This document shows positions 8,241 through 16,266 of a DNA stretch of 64,000 nucleotides, piece after piece (the stretch's first letter is position 1; each line of letters begins with the position of its first letter). The DNA is taken from NCBI RefSeq assembly GCF_049562855.1, contig NZ_CP186925.1, positions 372,001 through 436,000 of the forward strand, given 5' to 3'. Source of the DNA: Ruminococcus_C callidus. Lineage in GTDB: Bacteria; Bacillota; Clostridia; Oscillospirales; Ruminococcaceae. Under the pieces are notes generated by a model. The model saw nothing but the letters and a program-made list of their open reading frames with translations, had not been told where the DNA came from and ran no database searches. The position numbers were made by a program, and so were the translations under genes.

Positions 8241-8269
8241 TTGCAATCCTTTCAAGATTTTGTCATAAT
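8241..8269 (+). promoter_or_regulatory. glmU promoter
   Basis: TTGCAA (8241-8246), 17-bp spacer, CATAAT (8264-8269). The leader to the glmU start is about 110 bases and contains a GTCCGG / CCGGA-rich stretch. With the ppdK signal this accounts for the 357-base gap between the divergent genes. Confidence 0.7.
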
Positions 8270-8384
8270 GTAAAAAGGGGCTTTTTCGGACGGCTGTCCG
8301 GAGGAGCACCCAATCCATGCAATGATGCAAAATCACTTTGCTCCGGAAATTTCCGGAGTGGGGTATTACAGGAGGACATAAAAC

Positions 8385-9779
8385 ATGAATCAGGTTGTTA
8401 TTCTTGCCGGTGGACACGGCAAACGTATGAAGGCTGCGATCCCGAAGCCGATGCTGCAGGTACTGGACGTGCCGATGCTGGGCTGGGTGATCCGTGCATG
8501 CGAGGGTGCAGGCTTGAGCCGCATCTGCGTGGTGACCGGCTATAAGGCACAGTACGTGGAACTGTATCTGGGCAACCGCTATCGGACGGCTTTGCAGGCG
8601 GAACAGCTGGGCACCGGTCATGCAGTGATGCAGGCAGAAAAATTCATGCAGGAATTCACCGACGGCAACACACTGGTGCTCTGCGGTGATGCCCCGTTTA
8701 TGGACAGCGAAACCATTGCCAATGCCCTGAAGCTGCACGAGGCACAGGAAAATGCCGTGACAGTCATCACTGCCACTTTGGAACAGCCCACCGGCTACGG
8801 CAGAATTCTCCGCAGCGAAACCGGCATTGCGGCGATCGTAGAGGAAAAAGATGCCACAGATGCACAGCGGGAGATCCACGAGGTGAACTCCGGTGCGTAC
8901 TGGTTCAAGACCAAGGCTCTGCTGGAACTGCTGGGGAATCTGTCCCAGTCCAACGCACAGGGCGAGTATTACCTCACCGATACTGTGGGACTGGCACTGG
9001 AACGGGGCTGGAAAGCCAGTGCATACCGCAGCGAGAATCCGGACGTGATCCTGGGTGCCAACACCAGAAAAGACCTGCTGCATCTGAACAAGGTGGCACA
9101 GGAACGGGTTTTGGAGAAGCACATGGAAAACGGTGTCAACTTTGTCAACACCGACGGCATCATCATCGGCAACGATGTGGAGATCGGTGCGGAAACCACC
9201 ATTCTGCCGGGTACCATTTTAAGAGGCAAGACCAAGATCGGTGCCAAGTGTACCATCGGCCCGAACTGCCTTATCGAAAACTGCAGCATCGGTGACCACG
9301 TGACACTGAACTATGTACAGGCGTTCGAGTCCGAGATCGAAGATGCTGTAAAGGCAGGCCCGTTTGTCCATATCCGTCCGAATTCACACCTGAAAAACGG
9401 TGTCAAGATCGGCGATTTCGTGGAAGTCAAGAACTCCACCGTGGGCGAGCAGACTGCCATTGCTCACCTGACATACGTAGGCGACAGCGACGTGGGCAAG
9501 AAAGTCAACTTCGGCTGCGGCACTGTCACCGTCAACTATGACGGTCTGAAGAAGCAGCGTTGTGTGATCGGTGATAACTGCTTTATCGGCTGCAACACCA
9601 ACCTGATCGCACCGGTAGAACTGGGTAAGGGTGCTTATACTGCCGCAGGTTCTACGGTCACAAAGGACGTGCCGGATTACGCACTGGCTGTGGAACGTGC
9701 AGACCTCAAGGTCAAGGAGGGCTACAGCCTGAAGAAGCTGAAAAGCAAGCTGTTCCCCGAGGACGGCGGCAAGAAGTAA
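8385..9779 (+). CDS. glmU: Bifunctional UDP-GlcNAc pyrophosphorylase / glucosamine-1-P acetyltransferase
   Basis: A 464-residue cytosolic enzyme making UDP-GlcNAc for peptidoglycan. N-terminal nucleotidyltransferase: LAGGHGKRMKAAIPKPML near residue 6, QLGTGHAV, LCGDAPF. C-terminal left-handed beta-helix of hexapeptide repeats from about residue 250 (IGNDVEIGAETTILPGTIL, then NYVQAFESEIEDAVKAGPFVHIRPNSHL and CNTNLIAPVELGKGAYTAAGSTVT). ATG 8385 follows AGGAGG. The uridylyl-transfer loop reads GHGKRM where the usual form is G-x-G-T-R-M; this is a conservative but visible difference. Next downstream is pth, with no prs gene between. Confidence 0.95.
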   Translation: MNQVVILAGGHGKRMKAAIPKPMLQVLDVPMLGWVIRACEGAGLSRICVVTGYKAQYVELYLGNRYRTALQAEQLGTGHAVMQAEKFMQEFTDGNTLVLCGDAPFMDSETIANALKLHEAQENAVTVITATLEQPTGYGRILRSETGIAAIVEEKDATDAQREIHEVNSGAYWFKTKALLELLGNLSQSNAQGEYYLTDTVGLALERGWKASAYRSENPDVILGANTRKDLLHLNKVAQERVLEKHMENGVNFVNTDGIIIGNDVEIGAETTILPGTILRGKTKIGAKCTIGPNCLIENCSIGDHVTLNYVQAFESEIEDAVKAGPFVHIRPNSHLKNGVKIGDFVEVKNSTVGEQTAIAHLTYVGDSDVGKKVNFGCGTVTVNYDGLKKQRCVIGDNCFIGCNTNLIAPVELGKGAYTAAGSTVTKDVPDYALAVERADLKVKEGYSLKKLKSKLFPEDGGKK

Positions 9780-9796
9780 TTTTCATAAAATCCCCC

Positions 9797-9826
9797 TTGA
9801 AAAAGAACGCTTTGATCCGTTATAAT
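9797..9826 (+). promoter_or_regulatory. pth-mfd promoter fused to a repeat element
   Basis: TTGAAA (9797-9802), 18-bp spacer, TATAAT (9821-9826). The last T of the -10 box is the first base of the TAGA target duplication of the element at 9830, so the transcript should start inside that element. Confidence 0.75.
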
Positions 9827-9829
9827 AGA

Positions 9830-9900
9830 GGCAATACCGCACAAAGAGCGTCTGGCGACTTTGCACGCCATCTGCTTGCAAATTTTTATGTGGTATTGCC
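9830..9900 (+). mobile_element. MITE-like element, family B, 71-bp deletion form, TAGA duplication
   Basis: Left end GGCAATACCGCACAAAG with the first ~50 bases of family B, then a jump to the right end TGTGGTATTGCC. TAGA flanks it on both sides (9826-9829 and 9901-9904). It forms the start of the pth leader. Confidence 0.9.
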
Positions 9901-9909
9901 TAGAGGACA

Positions 9910-9999
9910 GGGCACAGCATGCTGTGCCCGCTGACAAAAAACGGAAAGCAGTATTAGCGAAAGGATTCATGCGGCATCGGAAGGCTCTGGTGCCGCATG
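9910..9999 (+). promoter_or_regulatory. Structured pth leader: two hairpins
   Basis: A perfect 20-base palindrome (GGGCACAGCATGCTGTGCCC, 9910-9929) is followed by a second hairpin with stem ATGCGGCA / TGCCGCAT (about 9969-9998). Neither has a T run, so they are not plain terminators. The second would sequester the upstream ATG at 9997. Confidence 0.5.
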
Positions 10000-10017
10000 A
10001 AGCAGGTTATAGGAAAA

Positions 10018-10650
10018 ATGGGCATTTTTGATTTATTTCAGCAGATCGAGTCAGGTTCCGCCGGCAGAGTGCACGGCAAGCTGAGCTGGATCGTTGCCGG
10101 TCTGGGAAACCCCGGGCTGGAATACGAACACACCCGCCACAATGCCGGCTTTCTGGCGGTGGAGGAACTGGCGAAACAGTGCGGCGGCGTAAAACTGAAC
10201 CAGATGAAGTTTCAGTCCAACTGCTGCGAGGCGATGCTGGGGGAAGTACGCTGCCTGCTGATGCAGCCGACGACATACATGAACCTCAGCGGCGATGCCA
10301 TTGCGGCGGCGGCGAACTTCTACAAGATCCCGCCGGAGCAGGTGCTGGTCATTTATGATGACATCTCCCTGCCGCCGGGAAAGCTGCGGCTGCGGCGAAA
10401 GGGCAGTGCCGGCGGACACAACGGCATCAAGAGCATTATCGCACAGCTGGGCACGGAGGAATTTCCCCGTATCCGCGTAGGCGTGGGGGCGAAGCCAAAT
10501 CCCCAGTATGATCTGGCGGACTGGGTGCTGTCCAAGTTCAGCGAGGAGGATATGACTGCCCTGCAGCCGGCACTGGAACACGCCGCAGATGCTGCCGTGA
10601 AGATCGTGGGCGGCGACATGAACACCGCAATGAATCTGTACAGTCACTAA
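10018..10650 (+). CDS. pth: Peptidyl-tRNA hydrolase
   Basis: A 210-residue enzyme that frees tRNA from stalled peptidyl-tRNA in the cytosol. Family motifs: WIVAGLGNPGLEYEHTRHNAGF (catalytic His about residue 41), TYMNLSG, VIYDDISLPPGKLRLRRKGSAGGHNGIKSII, RIRVGVGAKP. It has about 20 residues before the usual start. ATG 10018 (MGIFDLF) is preferred because it follows TATAGGA and the in-frame ATG at 9997 lies in a hairpin; 9997 remains possible. It is followed by mfd after 57 bases, the classic Firmicute pth-mfd pair. Confidence 0.92.
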   Translation: MGIFDLFQQIESGSAGRVHGKLSWIVAGLGNPGLEYEHTRHNAGFLAVEELAKQCGGVKLNQMKFQSNCCEAMLGEVRCLLMQPTTYMNLSGDAIAAAANFYKIPPEQVLVIYDDISLPPGKLRLRRKGSAGGHNGIKSIIAQLGTEEFPRIRVGVGAKPNPQYDLADWVLSKFSEEDMTALQPALEHAADAAVKIVGGDMNTAMNLYSH

Positions 10651-10707
10651 TCTCTGTACAGTCACTAATCCGTGTTTTCTTAGAAACGAAAGGCAGGGGA
10701 ATCAGCC

Positions 10708-13700
10708 ATGCAGTTTTTTACCGCAACAATGGAACAGCTGTCGGCATATCAGGAACTGATGCGGGCAAGGCAGGAGGGTGTGACACCGGTGTCCTTTACC
10801 GGCGTTTCCCAGATTCACAAGGCACACCTGCTGGCGGCATTGAGCCAGACCTCGGCACCGGTTCTGGTCATCACTGCCGACGAAGCAGAGGCACGTCGGC
10901 TCTGTGATGATGTCAACACCATGCTGGAAGAAACTGCGGCATGGGTATTTCCGGCGAAAGAAGTGATTCTGACACCGGTAGAGGGCATCACCACTGCCTA
11001 TGAACACGCCAGGATCGGAGCACTGGCTGCGTTGCAGAACGGGCAGTGCAAGGTGGTTGCCGCCAGCATCGAGGCTCTGCTCCAGCCCACCCTTTCGCCG
11101 GAACAGCTGCGGGGACATACCATATTATTACAGCAGGACGGCACGGCAGACCTGTCGGAACTGACCAGAAAGCTGACGGACTGCGGCTATGTCCGCGGGG
11201 ACAGCGTTTCCGGTCAGGGACAATTCTCCGTCCGCGGTGATATTGTGGACATCTTTCCGGTGCAGCTTTCGGCTCCGGTGCGGCTGGAATTCTGGGACGA
11301 TACCATTGACACCATGCACTATTTCGATCCGGAAACCCAGCGGCGGACAGACCCGCTGGACGAGGTGCTGGTGCCGCCGGCACGGGAAACCCTCTGCGAC
11401 CCTGCGGAGCTGGCGAAGAAAATTCGTATGCTGGGAAAGTCGCTCCGCATTCGCCGTGCCGATCTGGTGCGGGAAAAGCTTTATGCCGATGCCGATCATC
11501 TGGAAGCCGGCATGATTCCGGTGCATCTGGATAAGTACGCCCCGCTGCTGTGGGAGCAGCCGCCGATGCTGTATGATTACGGCATGGAGATCGTCTGCTG
11601 GAGCGAATACGGTGCCATTGTGGAGAGCCAGCGTGGGCTGATGGCACAGTATCAGGAGGACTGCAAGCTGCTGCTGGAGGAGGGCAGCCTTTGCCGCGGT
11701 CTGGAGGGCTATTATCAGGACCCTGCGGAAACGGCGGCGAAGCTGGACAAACGCTTTCAGGTGTATTGCAGCAATTTCCTGCAAGGCGGCGAACATGTGG
11801 AATTTCAGAAGCTGCTCAGTGTGCAGGCAGTCCAGAACGCCCCGTGGGGCGGGGAACTGCGGCAGCTGACTGAGGACTTGCAGGAGTACAGCAGTCAGGG
11901 CTACTGCACCATGCTCTGTGCCGGCAGTGAAAAAACGCTGCCGATCTTGCAGCAGGACTTGCAGGAAAGCGGGATCCGCTGCGAACTGGCGGAACCGGAC
12001 AGCGTGTGGCGTGCGGGCGTGGTCTATCTCCGCACCGGCAGCCTGTCCGGCGGCTTCGCCTATCCGGAAACCAAAACGGCTCTCATCACACAGGGCAGAG
12101 CACTCCACGCCGGCACACGGCGGCGGAAACAGCACCGCCGCGGTGAGGAGATCCGGACACTGGCGGACATTGTCCCCGGCGATCTGGTGGTGCATGCCCT
12201 GCACGGTATCGGCCGGTTTCTGGGAATCCGCAAGCTGGAACTGGAGGGCGTGACCAAGGACTACATCACCATTCAGTATGCCGGCAAGGAAAACTTGTAT
12301 GTGCCGGTCACACAGCTGGACATGGTGACGAAATACATCGGTCCGCGGGAAGATTCCAACGTAAAACTCAGCCGGCTGTCCTCGCCGGAGTGGCAGAAGA
12401 CTCGCAGCAACGTCCGCCGTGCGGTGAAAGATATGGCGGACGAACTGCTGGCACTGTATGCCAAGCGGGAAAAGACCAGGGGCTTTGCCTTTGAACCGGA
12501 CAGTCCGGAACAGCATGACTTTGAGGCTCGGTTCCCCTATGTGGAAACGGAAGATCAGCTGGCATGCATCGACGAGATCAAGCACGACATGGAGCAGGAA
12601 CGCCCCATGGAACGGCTGCTCTGCGGCGACGTGGGCTTCGGAAAAACAGAGGTGGCTCTCCGTGCGGCAATGAAATGCGTCATGAGCGGGAAACAGTGTG
12701 CCATTCTGGTGCCGACCACTGTGCTCGCCATGCAGCATTATCAGACGGCAGTCCGCCGGTTTGAACATTTTCCGGTGAACGTGGTGATGCTGTCCCGCTT
12801 TGTTCCCCAGAAGCGGCAGAAAGAGATTCTGAAAGAGATCAGAAGCGGCAAGGCGGATGTCATTATCGGCACCCACCGTATTGTGCAGAAAGACGTGGAA
12901 TTCCGTTCGCTGGGGCTGGCGATCGTGGACGAGGAACAGCGGTTCGGCGTGGCACACAAGGAAAAGTTCAAGCACATGTTTGCCGGCGTGGATATGCTGA
13001 CCTTGTCGGCAACGCCCATTCCCCGCACATTGAATATGGCAATGAGCGGCATACGGGATATGTCCGTCATCTCCCAGCCGCCGCAGGATCGCTATCCGGT
13101 GCAGACTTATGTCATGGAGTACAGCGAGCCGGTACTGGTGCAGGCGATTCAGCGGGAACTGAAACGGGGCGGACAGGTGTACTATATCCACAACCGCATT
13201 GACACCATTGAGTTCACCGCGGCGAAGCTGCAGCGGTATCTGCCGGACGCACGGATTCTGGTGGCACACGGGCGAATGGGCGAGGCGGAAATGTCGGAGA
13301 TCTGGCGGAAGCTGGTGGAACATGAGGCGGATATTCTGGTCTGCACGACCATTATCGAAACCGGCGTGGACGTGCCGAACGTGAACACCCTCATTATTGA
13401 AAATGCCGACTGCTTCGGACTGTCCCAGCTGTATCAGCTGCGGGGACGTGTCGGACGTTCCAACCGCCGTGCTTATGCCTATTTCACGTTTCAGCGGGAC
13501 AAGGTGCTGCGGGAGGAATCCACGCGGCGGCTGGCGGCAATGCGGGAATTTACCCAGTTCGGCAGCGGCTTTCACATTGCCCTGCGGGACTTGGAAATTC
13601 GCGGAGCAGGCAGTCTGCTGGGCGGCAGACAGCACGGACACATGGAATCCGTGGGCTATGACATGTACCTGCGGCTGCTGGGCGAAGCTGTGGCGGAAGC

Positions 13701-14172
13701 CAAGGGCGAGCCGATACAGGAAACGGCAGAGTGCACCGTGGATATTCAGATCGATGCCCATATTCCGGAAAGCTACATGGAGAGCCTGAGCCAGCGGCTG
13801 GATATGTACCGGAAGATCGCCGGCGTGCGGAATCAGGAGGACGAAATGGACCTGCTGGACGAACTGATCGACCGGTACGGCGAACCGCCGAAATCGGTGC
13901 AGGGGCTGATCACTGTGTCCCGTCTGCGGAACACAGCGGCACAGCTGGGGATCACGGAGATCAACCAGCGTGGCGGCAGCATGCTGTTCTATATGGAGCA
14001 CCCCACGGCGGAAATGATCGGGGCACTGTCCCGGAAGTATCGGGGACGGGTGCAGTTCGGCAGCGTGGGGAAGCCCTATCTCGGCGTGGAACTGGCGGGA
14101 GAACCGCCATTGGAATTGTTCCGCGAAGTCTTGGACGTTTTAGGAAAAGCTGGGAAAAGCAGCGTGAAATAA
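10708..14172 (+). CDS. mfd: Transcription-repair coupling factor Mfd
   Basis: A 1154-residue DNA translocase that removes RNA polymerase stalled at lesions and recruits UvrA. Order: UvrB-like N-terminal domains; RNA-polymerase-interacting CarD-like domain near residues 490-540 (GDLVVHALHGIGRFLGI); helicase core with Walker A GDVGFGKTEVALRA near residue 640, DEEQRFGV Walker B, LSATPIPRTL; RecG-like TRG motif region (QLYQLRGRVGRS); and C-terminal TRCF domain (IDAHIPESYM). Full length with an AGGGGAATC-type RBS. Likely co-transcribed with pth. A weak terminator follows at 14176-14203. Confidence 0.97.
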   Translation: MQFFTATMEQLSAYQELMRARQEGVTPVSFTGVSQIHKAHLLAALSQTSAPVLVITADEAEARRLCDDVNTMLEETAAWVFPAKEVILTPVEGITTAYEHARIGALAALQNGQCKVVAASIEALLQPTLSPEQLRGHTILLQQDGTADLSELTRKLTDCGYVRGDSVSGQGQFSVRGDIVDIFPVQLSAPVRLEFWDDTIDTMHYFDPETQRRTDPLDEVLVPPARETLCDPAELAKKIRMLGKSLRIRRADLVREKLYADADHLEAGMIPVHLDKYAPLLWEQPPMLYDYGMEIVCWSEYGAIVESQRGLMAQYQEDCKLLLEEGSLCRGLEGYYQDPAETAAKLDKRFQVYCSNFLQGGEHVEFQKLLSVQAVQNAPWGGELRQLTEDLQEYSSQGYCTMLCAGSEKTLPILQQDLQESGIRCELAEPDSVWRAGVVYLRTGSLSGGFAYPETKTALITQGRALHAGTRRRKQHRRGEEIRTLADIVPGDLVVHALHGIGRFLGIRKLELEGVTKDYITIQYAGKENLYVPVTQLDMVTKYIGPREDSNVKLSRLSSPEWQKTRSNVRRAVKDMADELLALYAKREKTRGFAFEPDSPEQHDFEARFPYVETEDQLACIDEIKHDMEQERPMERLLCGDVGFGKTEVALRAAMKCVMSGKQCAILVPTTVLAMQHYQTAVRRFEHFPVNVVMLSRFVPQKRQKEILKEIRSGKADVIIGTHRIVQKDVEFRSLGLAIVDEEQRFGVAHKEKFKHMFAGVDMLTLSATPIPRTLNMAMSGIRDMSVISQPPQDRYPVQTYVMEYSEPVLVQAIQRELKRGGQVYYIHNRIDTIEFTAAKLQRYLPDARILVAHGRMGEAEMSEIWRKLVEHEADILVCTTIIETGVDVPNVNTLIIENADCFGLSQLYQLRGRVGRSNRRAYAYFTFQRDKVLREESTRRLAAMREFTQFGSGFHIALRDLEIRGAGSLLGGRQHGHMESVGYDMYLRLLGEAVAEAKGEPIQETAECTVDIQIDAHIPESYMESLSQRLDMYRKIAGVRNQEDEMDLLDELIDRYGEPPKSVQGLITVSRLRNTAAQLGITEINQRGGSMLFYMEHPTAEMIGALSRKYRGRVQFGSVGKPYLGVELAGEPPLELFREVLDVLGKAGKSSVK

Positions 14173-14175
14173 TAC

Positions 14176-14203
14176 TGCCGCAGTGCAATTTTGTGCGGTT
14201 TTT
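14176..14203 (+). terminator. Weak terminator after mfd
   Basis: Stem CCGCA / TGCGG with a long loop, then TTTTT. Short stem, so only moderate support. Confidence 0.5.
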
Positions 14204-14248
14204 GTCGAAGTTAACGGATTTCCTCTTGAAATTTAGTCAAAATGTGCA

Positions 14249-14277
14249 TAGACAGCTTTTTTGAAATGTGCTATAAT
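14249..14277 (+). promoter_or_regulatory. Promoter of the surface-protein gene
   Basis: TAGACA (14249-14254), 17-bp spacer, TATAAT (14272-14277), 56 bases before the start codon. Confidence 0.7.
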
Positions 14278-14333
14278 ACTGAAAGAATGTGAAACGCATT
14301 GCGTGGCAGTGCGTGAATAAGGAGGAGCTTACA

Positions 14334-15263
14334 ATGAAGTTTATGAAGAAGATCATGGCAGCTGTTGCGGCATCTGCGGTTGCAGCGGTTTCTGTTGTAG
14401 GAGCAAGCTTAAGTGCATATGCATTACAGCCGGCAACTGGTGCACCGTACACAGTTTATATGGCTGTTTCTGCCGGCAGCGAGCAGCAGTGGAATCCGGG
14501 TGAAATGGCTACCACTACTGATGCGTCTATCGATAAAGACGGTGATTACAGCTGCTCCGTTACATTTGAAAAGGGATCTGCTACTATTGAGTATCTGAGT
14601 CTGGATTCAAACATCAACGTATATTCATTTGTAGAAGAAGGCGGCGATCCGTTTAAGGACGGCACAGCAAAGATCAAGATCAATTCTATTGAAATTAAGC
14701 ATACAGATGGTTCGACCGGAACAATTGCAATGCGGGAATCTGCTACTTCTCTGAGAACTGCTGATGACGGCAAGTGCCTGCGTTACAGCATTCTGGACAA
14801 CTGGGGTTCCAGTACGCATGAAAATAATATCGACAAGGATCTGTCTAGTGCAGGCGGCTTGGGTGAAGGCGACACCTTGGTTGTAAACTTCAATATCAGC
14901 GGTATTGAAGCTGGCGGCGGTACGGCAACTACTGATCCGGCATCTACCACTGAGGCACCGCAGAACACAGATCCGAATGGTACAACTGCTGATCCGAGCA
15001 AGACCACTGCAGCAGGCGAAACTACAACTACCGCAGCAGGCGGCAACGGCGGTTCTTCCAACGGCAGCAATGGTGGTTCTTCCAACAGCGGCAATAACAG
15101 CAGCTCCGGTGGTTCTTCCAGTTCCAACAGCTCCAAGAGCGGTACCAACAATGCAAAGACTTCTCAGACTGGTGACTTTGGCATTGCCGCAGTCGCACTG
15201 GGTGCAGTAGCAACCGCAGCTTTGGGCGTTGGTGCATACACGATCACCAGAAAGAAGAAGTAA
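14334..15263 (+). CDS. Secreted surface protein with LPxTG-like C-terminal anchor
   Basis: A 309-residue protein. ATG 14334 follows GGAGGAG. An N-terminal signal peptide (KKIMAAVAASAVAAVSVVGASLSAYA) is followed by a ~170-residue beta-rich domain of unknown family (YTVYMAVSAGSEQQWNPGE onward, with WGSSTHENN). Then comes a Thr/Pro and a Gly/Ser/Asn linker of about 80 residues. The C-terminus reads KTSQTGDFG, a hydrophobic helix, and RKKK, the layout of a sortase signal with SQTG in place of LPxTG. It is probably displayed on the cell wall or membrane; the ligand is unknown. Terminator at 15327-15362. Confidence 0.75.
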   Translation: MKFMKKIMAAVAASAVAAVSVVGASLSAYALQPATGAPYTVYMAVSAGSEQQWNPGEMATTTDASIDKDGDYSCSVTFEKGSATIEYLSLDSNINVYSFVEEGGDPFKDGTAKIKINSIEIKHTDGSTGTIAMRESATSLRTADDGKCLRYSILDNWGSSTHENNIDKDLSSAGGLGEGDTLVVNFNISGIEAGGGTATTDPASTTEAPQNTDPNGTTADPSKTTAAGETTTTAAGGNGGSSNGSNGGSSNSGNNSSSGGSSSSNSSKSGTNNAKTSQTGDFGIAAVALGAVATAALGVGAYTITRKKK

Positions 15264-15326
15264 TTCTGCTTCTGGCGAATCTTATTTTTGACAGTCTCAT
15301 TTTTTCATTTTTACCCCTATAATACA

Positions 15327-15362
15327 GGAAAAGTCCTCACTCGAAAGAGTGGGGACTTTTCC
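15327..15362 (+). terminator. Terminator after the surface-protein gene
   Basis: Stem GGAAAAGTCC / GGACTTTTCC with intervening CTCAC / GTGGG pairs and loop TCGAAAGA. Confidence 0.75.
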
Positions 15363-15405
15363 GTTTGTGGGGATATGGGCAATGTTCCTGTCATTGTCTG
15401 GTTAA

Positions 15406-15577
15406 GGAAACACTGCATAAAGCTTGTGCGTAAGATGCGTAGTCAGATTTTTCGGCAGATTGCATAGAAATTCCGCAGGCATACTGCCGTATGGCAAGGG
15501 ATTTCTGGGCAATATGACGGAAAATCTGCAAGCAGATTGCGTACAAAGCCGTCAGGCGGGCTTTATTCAGTGTTTCC
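15406..15577 (-). mobile_element. MITE-like element, family A (172 bp) with TTAA duplication
   Basis: Inverted ends GGAAACACTGCATAAAG / CTTTATTCAGTGTTTCC, flanked by TTAA on both sides (15402-15405, 15578-15581). It lies between two convergent genes. Confidence 0.9.
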
Positions 15578-15588
15578 TTAATACGATT

Positions 15589-16026
15589 TCACGCATTCCG
15601 ATCCCGCTGGATTACTGCCAGTTGGTCGCAGCGTTCGTTTTCGGGGTGACCGGCGTGTCCCTTGACCCAGTGGAATGTGACCTGATGCTTTTCCAGCAGC
15701 GGGAGCAGCTGTTTCCACAAGTCCACATTCAGTGCAGGCTTCTTGTCCGACTTGACCCAGCCCCGTTTCTGCCAGCCGTAGACCCAGCCCTTGGTGATGC
15801 TGTCCACCACGTATTTGCTGTCCGTAGTCAGCAGAACGTTGCACGGTTCTTTCAGGGCGGACAGGGCTTCGATGACACCGGTCAGTTCCATGCGGTTGTT
15901 GGTGGTTTCGTGTTCGCCGCCGGAGAGTTCCTTTTCCGCGGTGCCGTACCGCAGGATCGCTCCCCAGCCGCCCGGTCCGGGGTTGCCGCTGCATGCTCCG
16001 TCTGTGAAGATCTGTACTGTTTTCAT
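15589..16026 (-). CDS. rnhA: Ribonuclease HI
   Basis: A 145-residue enzyme that cuts the RNA strand of RNA-DNA hybrids. The catalytic carboxylates are all present: Asp9 (IFTDGACSGNPGPGG), Glu47 (NNRMELTG), Asp69 (TTDSKYV), Asp134 (NERCDQLA), plus the loop His near 124 (WVKGHAGHPENE). Length and order match E. coli RNase HI. AAGGAGG stands upstream of ATG 16026. Its stop lies 8 bases from a family A repeat duplication. Confidence 0.95.
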   Translation of the reverse strand: MKTVQIFTDGACSGNPGPGGWGAILRYGTAEKELSGGEHETTNNRMELTGVIEALSALKEPCNVLLTTDSKYVVDSITKGWVYGWQKRGWVKSDKKPALNVDLWKQLLPLLEKHQVTFHWVKGHAGHPENERCDQLAVIQRDRNA

Positions 16027-16168
16027 ATGTTGCCTCCTTGTATTTTCTGCATAGGTTCTATTATACTATATATTTGAAAATTCTGCAACCGGCAATTTGC
16101 ACGGGCATGTTCTGTGGGATTTCCAAAAATATTTCCCACAATTTGTGCAAGTTGACCGTCTGAAATGC

Positions 16169-16243
16169 TTGACCTTTCTCAAATTTTATGCTATAATACA
16201 AGTGCTAGATTCGTGACACGAATCGTTTTTTGTGCGATATAAT
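16169..16243 (+). promoter_or_regulatory. Promoter and operator-like palindrome of the solute-binding gene
   Basis: TTGACC (16169-16174), 17-bp spacer, TATAAT (16192-16197). Around the expected start site is a perfect palindrome GATTCGTGACACGAATC (16208-16224), followed by GTTTTTTG and a second TATAAT-like box near 16238. It could be a repressor site (LacI/GntR type) or a short attenuator. Confidence 0.55.
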
Positions 16244-16266
16244 TTGGAAGGGAGTTTTTTACAAGA

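Noticed and set aside
11128..14001. A 957-codon minus-strand frame across mfd
   Set aside because: Antisense shadow of mfd; the product looks like His/Gln-rich noise.
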